A DNA stretch of 64,000 nucleotides. Source: Selenomonas sp. AB3002. Lineage in GTDB: Bacteria > Bacillota > Negativicutes > Selenomonadales > Selenomonadaceae. Under the pieces are notes generated by a model. That model ran no database searches and was not told the DNA's origin. It was given only the letters and a program-made list of their open reading frames with translations. This document shows, piece after piece, positions 58,388-64,000 of this stretch (position 1 is its first letter; every line of letters starts with the position of its first letter). Position numbers and translations under genes: made by a program. The stretch lies in NCBI RefSeq assembly GCF_000702545.1, contig NZ_JNIO01000002.1, forward strand, positions 372,001 through 436,000. The letters run 5' to 3'.

Positions 58388-58792
58388 CTACATACGACTT
58401 ACCTGACTGGAAACATAGTCCCATATTGCATCATCATATGATCCAGGTATTACTTCACTCCACCCCATCGAAAAATCTACAGAATCAATCATTTTACCTT
58501 TATTGGTATATAAAGTAATCTTAAGCAATGTATTCTCCTTTCCATTATTCCACCTAAACCCTTGCAATAAAATATCATAACTATCATCAGGCCTCACCTG
58601 CATTACCCATTGCTTAACTCCCGTGGAATATCTTGTTGGCTTTCTAGTAGATACAAAAAAGCCAATTTCATCATCAGAGCCAATCCAATGCCAAAGACGT
58701 GAATCTGGGGTTGCTTGAGCTTTTATCGGTATAAAAAACATTGTAATGAACATAATAGAAAACACCAATAAAATGCTACATTTACTCTTCAT
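58388..58792 (-). CDS. hypothetical secreted protein, 134 aa
   Basis: A signal peptide is clear (KSKCSILLVFSIMFITMFFI, then PIKAQATPDS with a likely cleavage after AQA, about residue 27). The mature part, about 107 residues, is rich in aromatic residues and probably beta-rich (WHWIGSDDEIGFFVSTRK, VKQWVMQVRPDD, LLKITLYTNKGKMIDSVDFS). I recognise no family. Its upstream neighbours also encode exported proteins, so an envelope role is likely. Confidence 0.6.
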   Translation of the reverse strand: MKSKCSILLVFSIMFITMFFIPIKAQATPDSRLWHWIGSDDEIGFFVSTRKPTRYSTGVKQWVMQVRPDDSYDILLQGFRWNNGKENTLLKITLYTNKGKMIDSVDFSMGWSEVIPGSYDDAIWDYVSSQVSRM

Positions 58793-58915
58793 TTAATTTC
58801 ACTCCTTTTCACATCTTGCCACTTCAATAAATCACTTTTATTTTTTCATACCGTTCAATTCTCCATGTTAATATGCCACCTTGCACACCAAAGACAATTT
58901 AGGTACAAAATCATT

Positions 58916-59470
58916 TCAATACCAACCTGTCTCATCAACAAAGCTACCTATACTGTGTTCTATGGCAGGTATGTATTTTTTCATGTCTCCTTGATTGGTA
59001 TAATATGTTATTAAGAAATATTTGTAGTTTGTTACAAAATGAAACATAATTACATCTTGATAGAATGTCATTGACGGATAAGTATGTTTCGCTGTCCATA
59101 GCTGAACTAATACTTTATGATTTGGTATGTTAATTATATCGCAATTGATAAATTTGTAGTAATCTGATGTCGTTTGGCTTAAGCTATCTTGATGTAACCA
59201 CAACAAAAAATCATCATCTGCCTCCTTTATCGCGGGGCTATTTTTAACCAGAACACTCATAATAAAATTTGATTTTGGCGTCGATGCAGTCATTTTAATA
59301 TTTGGGCCACGAGATTCTATGATATTCATAGCCGCAGGGATATCAAGACTAAATTGATATTCTTTGTTTCTGTATAAATTATACTCTTGAGCATCACAAA
59401 CGCCAATTCCAGCAAAAAGCATAATAATTATTAAATATATACTTAACAATATTGTTTTTATACGTGCCAT
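58916..59470 (-). CDS. hypothetical secreted protein, 184 aa
   Basis: An N-terminal signal peptide (MARIKTILLSIYLIIIMLFA, with GVCDAQ at the likely cleavage point near 28) is followed by YNLYRNKEYQFSLDIPAAMN. That opening resembles the start of small PsbP/DUF1795-like exported proteins. The rest is probably beta-sheet with a final helix. No catalytic motif is seen. It belongs to the unrecognised A+T-rich group; the 150-base gap upstream may hold its promoter. Confidence 0.6.
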   Translation of the reverse strand: MARIKTILLSIYLIIIMLFAGIGVCDAQEYNLYRNKEYQFSLDIPAAMNIIESRGPNIKMTASTPKSNFIMSVLVKNSPAIKEADDDFLLWLHQDSLSQTTSDYYKFINCDIINIPNHKVLVQLWTAKHTYPSMTFYQDVIMFHFVTNYKYFLITYYTNQGDMKKYIPAIEHSIGSFVDETGWY

Positions 59471-59620
59471 AAAGCGCCACCTTCAGCAATCAGTAACAAG
59501 GCAACCGTACTCATTCTCAATTCTTGTTATTATCTTTAATAGCAACTAGAATTCTTTTTGCCGACTTATTGTCAAGTTTTAAGAACTTAAATTTTTCCCC
59601 AGGGAAGGAAGTCCATTTCT

Positions 59621-60460
59621 CTAATTATCCGAAGCAGTAATGCTTATTTCAACAGTTCCTCCGCCTGATATTGTCCGTATTTCCACACATACTCTACGAT
59701 TCAATGACGAACACCATGCACTAGAATATCCATTTTGAGAATTAGTTATCATTTGATTACATTCATTATATGACATACCTAAAGCAGAAAATATTAATGT
59801 TAATTGTCCACAAATATTTCTTGTTAACATAGCATTCGCAGGTGCAGTTGAAACATCTATAGATTGTCGATAAAGATTTCCATAAAACTTAGCCACATTA
59901 TCATAATTAATTTCTTGTCCTATTAGCAAGAGAAGTTTAGATCCAAGAGAGTTTATTCGTCCATATCCATTCACACCATACAAATATAGCAATCCATCCA
60001 TCTTTTTTATCCTATCACGCTGATATCTTTCCGTACTCTGCTGTGCCAGTCTTTCTGCAGTATAAGTACTATGTTTTTGGTTAAGCAGCACATCATTGTA
60101 TTTTCTCCGATAATACTCATCTGAAGTCAAATCATTCTTTATATCATCAACAACAAGCATAGGTTCTAAACTAGTTGCATATATTTTTGAAACATATCCA
60201 TTTTCATTTATATCTAAACTTAGTTGCAATCTATTCTTTCCCTTCCATATAGCCATTCCATAGTAATTAACATTTCCACTTTTTTTATCAAGAGAACTAA
60301 TGTTATAATTTAATCTTGCAGAATTGTTAATTGAAACTATTCTCTCATGTAGATTATATGCTCCCATATTTGATAGTTGCACACTCTGTGCAAAGCATAC
60401 ATTAATTATTAGAAAATATACACTAAACATAAATATAAATCTAAGAACTAACTTCTTCAT
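59621..60460 (-). CDS. hypothetical secreted protein, 279 aa
   Basis: The signal peptide is KKLVLRFIFMFSVYFLIINV, then CFAQ (cleavage near 25). The mature protein has no family I know. It contains a Lys- and Tyr-rich middle (YYRRKYNDVLLNQKHSTYTA) and two Cys pairs near the end (ICGQLTLIF, EC, WCSSLNRRVC), which could form disulfides outside the membrane. It lies 46 bases downstream of the zinc-ribbon protein gene and may share its transcript. Confidence 0.6.
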   Translation of the reverse strand: MKKLVLRFIFMFSVYFLIINVCFAQSVQLSNMGAYNLHERIVSINNSARLNYNISSLDKKSGNVNYYGMAIWKGKNRLQLSLDINENGYVSKIYATSLEPMLVVDDIKNDLTSDEYYRRKYNDVLLNQKHSTYTAERLAQQSTERYQRDRIKKMDGLLYLYGVNGYGRINSLGSKLLLLIGQEINYDNVAKFYGNLYRQSIDVSTAPANAMLTRNICGQLTLIFSALGMSYNECNQMITNSQNGYSSAWCSSLNRRVCVEIRTISGGGTVEISITASDN

Positions 60461-60506
60461 TCTCTCGCCTCCTAAAATATTTTCAATAAAATTTAATAAT
60501 CTATAT

Positions 60507-61727
60507 TTACTTCAATAAATCACTTTTTATTCTTTCATACTGGTCAATAAACGAAGCATATTCATTCTGTACCTCCTTATCTATCCTATCTGCCTCATCC
60601 TTCTTCTGGGAAGCACTTCCATAATAACGATTAAAAGCCAAGTTAGCTCCCATTTTCATAACTTCACAGTATCGCACAGAATCATCCAACACTTGCAAGA
60701 AATCCTTTTTCAATTCCTCTGTCCCCTGCGGAGTCCTTATGTCTTTTACCTTATACCTAACTGACGTTCTTGCATCCTTAGCCTGATCAAGCACCTTAAA
60801 ATAATCTGCCCAAATCATCCCACCATTTCTGGAAGATTCCATCATGCTACCCAAATCCGTCTTAGCACTGTTATACCTGTCAATAGCATCGTCCATAGCA
60901 TTAAAGAACTCCCTAAGCTCACTCAGCCTGGCTTGTCTTTCCGCCTCTATCCTCTTGCGTTCCTCTTCCAGTTTTCTCTGCTCCGTTACATAAGCTTTTA
61001 GTTGCGCTGGCAGTACAGTGATATCATCATCCAGTGTCATAACTGTATTAGGCACACTGATTTGCCCAGACAGGCTCTTTATTTGCTGCACCGTATCCTT
61101 AGATTCTTCCAAGACACTATCCAATTCCTCATCAAGCGGGCTGCCAAGAATTTGAATTGCAGTTCCTAAAACCGAACTCTCCTTCTGCAACAATTCTGTT
61201 GTTGCCTCATGCTGTGCCGTATAGCCCTGGAATGGTTTTCTTGAAGAAAACTCTTTTGCCTCGGCATCAATTTCATTCTTCTCATTCTGCAGACGCTTCT
61301 TCAGTTCATCAACGTCCCCTGCCTTAACAGCCCCATTCTGCGTATTGGACACAACCACACTGTTGGCTTCATTTAGGACACGATGCGCCTCCGCATACAT
61401 CTTTAGGTAATTGCCCTCATTCATATTGTTGAAATAATAATAGGACCCAAAGCCCGTAGCCAGTAACAAGACTGCGCCAACAACAGCCTGCTTGAAATAT
61501 TTATGCTTTGTCCAATCGCCAGCAGCCTTGCTTTCAGCAACATAACAAGCCACTTCCTGCACCCTTGCGCTCCCGCAATTCTTACAGAATTTGGCTTCAT
61601 CGTCATTTATTGTCGAACACTTCTCACATTTCCAGTCACACTTCGGTATAGCAGCACCGCAATACGGGCAAAAACTGGCTTCAGTATCAGAAATTTGCTT
61701 TCCGCAACTATTACAGGTAATCCCCAT
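60507..61727 (-). CDS. zinc-ribbon membrane protein with coiled coil
   Basis: A 406-residue protein. Two zinc ribbons occupy residues 1-55: CNSCGKQISDTEASFCPYCG and CEKCSTINDDEAKFCKNCG, each C-x2-C...C-x2-C. One membrane helix is at about 80-100 (AVVGAVLLLATGFGSYYYF). The remaining 300 residues are charged and helical, with long coiled-coil stretches (EQRKLEEERKRIEAERQARL). The ribbons are cytoplasmic and the coil probably lies outside. The family is common in Firmicutes, without a proven role. It is the first gene of the row of secreted proteins. Confidence 0.7.
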   Translation of the reverse strand: MGITCNSCGKQISDTEASFCPYCGAAIPKCDWKCEKCSTINDDEAKFCKNCGSARVQEVACYVAESKAAGDWTKHKYFKQAVVGAVLLLATGFGSYYYFNNMNEGNYLKMYAEAHRVLNEANSVVVSNTQNGAVKAGDVDELKKRLQNEKNEIDAEAKEFSSRKPFQGYTAQHEATTELLQKESSVLGTAIQILGSPLDEELDSVLEESKDTVQQIKSLSGQISVPNTVMTLDDDITVLPAQLKAYVTEQRKLEEERKRIEAERQARLSELREFFNAMDDAIDRYNSAKTDLGSMMESSRNGGMIWADYFKVLDQAKDARTSVRYKVKDIRTPQGTEELKKDFLQVLDDSVRYCEVMKMGANLAFNRYYGSASQKKDEADRIDKEVQNEYASFIDQYERIKSDLLK

Positions 61728-61820
61728 ATAGCATCACTCCTAAGGAATCAGTCCGTTACCACTTCATTATGTTCATATCTATTCTACAAACATCCATCAT
61801 TTACCTGCCCAAAAACAAAA

Positions 61821-61845
61821 ACGCCTACGACTTTCACCGCAGACG
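61821..61845 (-). terminator. terminator overlapping the end of the phd-type gene
   Basis: On the minus strand, GCGTCTGCG pairs with CGTAGGCGT through G-C and G-U pairs, followed by TTTTTGTTTTT. The left arm overlaps the last codons of the antitoxin gene. Confidence 0.6.
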
Positions 61846-62043
61846 CTCCTCTCTTATAGATTTTGCCGTTATACCCGACGGCGCCCCCTTCAACAACCCT
61901 CTAAGCGAATCCACAACGCTTTCCTTGGGCTGCGTCATCTGGGCTACGATCTTCCCATTTGCCGTTATGAAAATATCTTCCTGGCTGACCATTGCCAAAT
62001 ATTTATCCATATCAGCCTGAAAATCCACGATTGTAACATACAT
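61834..62043 (-). CDS. Phd/YefM-family antitoxin-like protein, orphan
   Basis: A 69-residue protein of the prevent-host-death family. DFQADMDKYLAMVSQEDIFI, then TANGKIVAQMTQP, forms the DNA-binding fold, and the short tail SLRGLLKGAPSG ends with IREERLR. Such proteins repress their operon and neutralise a toxin encoded just downstream. Here a terminator follows at once and no toxin gene is adjacent on either side. It is either an orphan or the relic of a module. The ATG at 62043 follows GAGGAGGGAGCACT. Confidence 0.75.
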   Translation of the reverse strand: MYVTIVDFQADMDKYLAMVSQEDIFITANGKIVAQMTQPKESVVDSLRGLLKGAPSGITAKSIREERLR

Positions 62044-62137
62044 AGTGCTCCCTCCTCATGCAGTTCCGTCTTTCTTTGTCTATATTTTATGACTTTAGCT
62101 TTTGAAAGACAATACTTTATCCCCCATATATAAAAAC

Positions 62138-62166
62138 AGCGCAGACCTTTTTCTCCGGCCTGCGCT
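62138..62166 (-). terminator. terminator after the 69-residue gene at 62198
   Basis: On the minus strand AGCGCAGGCC pairs with GGTCTGCGCT (one G-U), followed by GTTTTTATA. It separates this gene from the phd-type gene. Confidence 0.75.
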
Positions 62167-62197
62167 ATTTCTTCTGGCAATGTTCGTCGTTATTCAT

Positions 62198-62407
62198 TTA
62201 TGCTACGCTTTCTGCGACCTGCTCGCATGCTCTATCCAGCCACTGTCCCACAGCAGCGCGTTCATCCACACATTTATCATGACCTGCGTCACTTGCATAG
62301 GCCACGAAGCTTTGACAGCCCATCAGCTTTGCTGCCTTGGTGAATTGTTTCACCCTTGCAGGAATAAATACATCCTCCATCCACTGGGAATAAATCTGTA
62401 TCTTCAT
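62198..62407 (-). CDS. small hypothetical protein, 69 aa
   Basis: The ATG at 62407 has AAGGAGGGACTTATC upstream. The protein MKIQIYSQWMEDVFIPARVK, then QFTKAAKLMGCQSFVAYAS, has a beta-alpha-beta pattern. It is faintly like HPr carriers (I-P-A-R-V in place of H-A-R-P-A), but it lacks the phospho-accepting His at that place. I would not call it HPr. It has an unusually long 5' leader of about 210 bases with a strong hairpin. Confidence 0.55.
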   Translation of the reverse strand: MKIQIYSQWMEDVFIPARVKQFTKAAKLMGCQSFVAYASDAGHDKCVDERAAVGQWLDRACEQVAESVA

Positions 62408-62621
62408 GATAAGTCCCTCCTTGAGCCTTGTTCGAATGACGCCAGCGCGTCTAAGTGTCCTCCTCGACACCAGTACGCTGGCCTGCTCCAGTTTCCTTTG
62501 CTGAAGCCTCTCACAAGTATTATCGTACAATCAATCCCAAAACTTAAGCATCCCAACCAACATTGCCAGAAAAAATGAAAATAAGTCCAGCAGGGTGGGT
62601 TTCTCCCCTCCCTCAATGTCT
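62408..62621 (-). promoter_or_regulatory. structured 5' leader of the 69-residue gene
   Basis: About 210 bases from the predicted transcription start to the ATG. It contains a two-tier perfect hairpin: GCCAGCG / CGCTGGC (62441-62447 with 62476-62482) enclosing GTGTC / GACAC (62455-62459 with 62466-62470). The flanking CTTGT and ACAAG could pair to close a larger domain. There is no T tract. It matches no riboswitch class I know. It may be a regulatory leader, a ribosomal-protein-like site or an sRNA. Confidence 0.4.
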
Positions 62622-62630
62622 GGACTTATT
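62570..62630 (-). terminator. long hairpin: probable terminator of the PHP gene, overlapping a promoter
   Basis: AATAAGTCCAG (62580-62590) and CTGGACTTATT (62620-62630) are exact 11-bp complements, with an inner GGGAGGG / CCCACCC pairing. On the minus strand a T-rich tract follows. It ends transcription from 62704-63552, and its right arm overlaps the -10 box of the next promoter. Confidence 0.6.
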
Positions 62631-62657
62631 ATACACTGTTTGGATGGAATTAGTCAA
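62628..62657 (-). promoter_or_regulatory. sigma-70 promoter for the 69-residue gene
   Basis: On the minus strand TTGACT (62657-62652) and TATAAT (62633-62628) with an 18-base spacer. Confidence 0.65.
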
Positions 62658-62703
62658 GAATTTAATTAATTTTCATTATTGTTTCATAAATCACTCAGAT
62701 TAG

Positions 62704-63552
62704 TTACACTAGTTCCACTGAAACCCTCTCCCGACGAGAAAAATTCCAGGCTTTTGTAAACCCGAAAGAACGGGCGTACTTCACTGCCTCCTCATGGTAG
62801 GCACCGCAGTCCTTGGGCTGGTGGGCATCAGAGGTGATGATCAGGGGCAGGTCGTATTTGGCTGCCACTTCCATGAAATCGGGATAGGGAGAGATTTCCT
62901 CAATGGGATAGCGGTAGTAGGTGCCTGTATTCACATCAATCCCCATGCCTGCCTTATGCAGCGCCCTGGCTACCCTCTCCAGATAGGGTGTCACATCGAA
63001 ATCAGGCAGGATCCTGAACAGGCGGATATTGAAGGGGTGTCCCAGCACATCATAGAGACCGGAGTCTGCCAGCTTCTCTGCTTCCTCCGTATACCACTCG
63101 TAGATTTCCCTCAGGTCATGGTTGTCCCACTCTGCCTTGATCTCTGCCGAATCATAAGCCCAGCCCCGCAGGAAGTGGACAGAGCCAATCAGGTAGTCAA
63201 AATCATAGTCCTTCAGTATATCTGCCACCTTGCCCTGGTCCTGGAAGTTGCAGACCTCCATGCCAATCTTCACCTGATGATCCTTCTGCAGCTCGTGCAT
63301 GAAGGCAAAGTATTCGTCTATGGTGTACTTGAACTTATTGCTCTTCAGCCACTGCTGCTGGAAGGAACCCACGAAGGAATCGTCCAGTATCAAATCCTCA
63401 TAGTAAAGCTCCTTGAACTCCGGGAAGGTGTGGGAGTGCTCGGAAATGCCGATTTCCTCCAGGCCCCTCTCTTTCGCCGCCTGAAAGAACCCTTCCACCC
63501 AGGCCTTGTCGTAGGAACCCTTCTCAAAATGCATATGGTAATCTGCCTTCAT
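62704..63552 (-). CDS. histidinol-phosphatase-like PHP-domain protein
   Basis: A 282-residue PHP metallophosphoesterase of the HisJ/HisK type. Metal-binding motifs: MKADYHMHFEKG (H-x-H), GISEHSHTFPEF, IGMEVCNFQDQGKVAD, YLIGSVHFLRGW, DVLGHPFNIRLF and IITSDAHQPKDCG. HisJ family enzymes remove phosphate from histidinol phosphate in histidine synthesis. No other his genes are nearby, so the substrate is not certain. The ATG at 63552 follows GGAGAAAGGC. It lies 63 bases downstream of a HAD phosphatase gene, with a terminator in between. Confidence 0.85.
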   Translation of the reverse strand: MKADYHMHFEKGSYDKAWVEGFFQAAKERGLEEIGISEHSHTFPEFKELYYEDLILDDSFVGSFQQQWLKSNKFKYTIDEYFAFMHELQKDHQVKIGMEVCNFQDQGKVADILKDYDFDYLIGSVHFLRGWAYDSAEIKAEWDNHDLREIYEWYTEEAEKLADSGLYDVLGHPFNIRLFRILPDFDVTPYLERVARALHKAGMGIDVNTGTYYRYPIEEISPYPDFMEVAAKYDLPLIITSDAHQPKDCGAYHEEAVKYARSFGFTKAWNFSRRERVSVELV

Positions 63553-63578
63553 GCCTTTCTCCTTTCCTATACAAGAAA

Positions 63579-63609
63579 GGCCCGCAGTCCCACAAAAGGA
63601 CCGCAGACC
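63579..63609 (-). terminator. terminator after the HAD gene
   Basis: On the minus strand GGTCTGCGGTCC and GGACTGCGGGCC pair fully when G-U pairs are counted, followed by TTTCTTG. The three wobble positions pair only in the minus-strand RNA, so it acts in that direction. Confidence 0.7.
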
Positions 63610-63615
63610 TTGATA

Positions 63616-64000
63616 TCAATTTTTCTTCTCGCCGCAGAGACCGCTCTTCAGAAGCTCGCGGATCTGCACCATGACGCCGTGCTCGGCGTTGCTCTTGGCC
63701 TCAAAGCGGGCCAGTTCCTTCACCTTGGGGTGGGCATTGGCCATAGCATAGCTGTAGTACACGGAGCTCATCATCTCCGCGTCATTCATGTAGTCGCCAA
63801 AGGCGGCGCACTCCTTGGGGGTGATCTTGAGCTTCTTCTGCACCTGCTGGATGGCGATGCCCTTATTGATGCCGAAGCCGATGATGTCCACCCAGTAGGC
63901 GCTGGCCAGCACCACCTGCAGGCGGCCATTGTACTTCTTCAGATAGGGATAGAGGGTCTTGTCCGCATTTGCCGTGGGGTCGAAGAAGGACACCTTGATG
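63616..64000 (-). CDS. HAD-superfamily (Cof-type) phosphatase, C-terminal part
   Basis: The gene enters from the right edge; only its last 128 or so codons are present. ASAYWVDIIGFGINKGIAIQ, then KLKITPKECAAFGDYMNDAE and MMSSVYYSYAMANAHPKVKE, match the Cof/Cof-subtype IIB HAD phosphatases. The Lys in PKE and the FGDYMNDAEM segment carry motif IV (G-D-x-x-N-D). These enzymes dephosphorylate sugar phosphates, FMN or similar. The frame is open up to the edge; the GTG at 63993 is not a real start. Confidence 0.8.
   Translation of the reverse strand, partial: IKVSFFDPTANADKTLYPYLKKYNGRLQVVLASAYWVDIIGFGINKGIAIQQVQKKLKITPKECAAFGDYMNDAEMMSSVYYSYAMANAHPKVKELARFEAKSNAEHGVMVQIRELLKSGLCGEKKN

Noticed and set aside
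62198-62407. HPr phosphocarrier protein
   Set aside because: The resemblance is limited to one helix region, and the phospho-accepting histidine is not present.
1-64000. CRISPR array
   Set aside because: No set of regularly spaced short direct repeats with unique spacers was seen; the only tandem repeats are the tRNA genes.

Overview
The window looks like a chromosomal segment of an anaerobic, Gram-negative-type Firmicute, most likely a Negativicutes/Selenomonadaceae member. This is inferred from Firmicute-style AGGAGG ribosome sites and frequent TTG/GTG starts, combined with outer-surface glycan genes, RpoN, and a ferredoxin-dependent arylpyruvate oxidoreductase. No database search was possible, so the assignment is provisional. 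Most genes are on the minus strand.

Layout. 0-4.4 kb: a leftward operon iorA-iorB-paaK-nuoE-like-nuoF-like (last gene cut by the window edge) that fits interconversion of arylacetates, aryl-CoAs and arylpyruvates, with a NADH/ferredoxin module attached. 4.6-16 kb: an Rpn-family nuclease, type II NADH dehydrogenase, sigma-54, a eukaryotic-type hexokinase, an ABC-F ATPase, a nitroreductase, a DUF1232 protein, an AAA-like/PD-(D/E)XK protein and two HTH proteins. 16.2-40.5 kb: a long surface-glycan region. It holds dTDP-sugar genes rfbB/rfbC/rfbA, nrnA, two cytidylyltransferase-like genes, a choline-kinase-like gene and a CysC-like kinase. These are followed by a sulfotransferase-like protein, two proteins with a fucosyltransferase-like domain (one inside a 1560-residue multi-glycosyltransferase), a double GT4 protein, a two-module Rossmann-like protein, UDP-glucose dehydrogenase, a GT2 and a DUF4422 glycosyltransferase. 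Two broken Rpn-family genes lie inside this region.

40.6-56.7 kb: XRE regulator, CNNM/CorC protein, DEAD-box-like helicase, topoisomerase III, a diaminopimelate-decarboxylase-like enzyme, a chemoreceptor paired with a sugar-binding lipoprotein, a two-component system, LysR divergent from a lone dhaL, a 162-bp palindromic MITE-like element, and gltX followed by three tandem tRNA-Glu(CUC) genes. 56.7-62.4 kb: an accessory stretch with an MNT-HEPN pair, a row of unrecognised A+T-rich genes (three encoding probable secreted proteins and one a zinc-ribbon membrane protein), an orphan Phd-type antitoxin and a small protein behind a structured leader. 62.7-64 kb: a histidinol-phosphatase-like PHP protein and the end of a HAD phosphatase.

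The most unusual items are: a palindromic repeat inserted in frame in the DUF4422 glycosyltransferase; a Rossmann-like domain recurring in five proteins of the glycan region; the CysC-like kinase, sulfotransferase and NrnA combination (sulfation, or an unusual nucleotide-activated phosphate substituent); the arylacetate operon fused to NADH-oxidoreductase modules; and three Rpn loci in three states (intact, one nonsense codon, decayed remnant).
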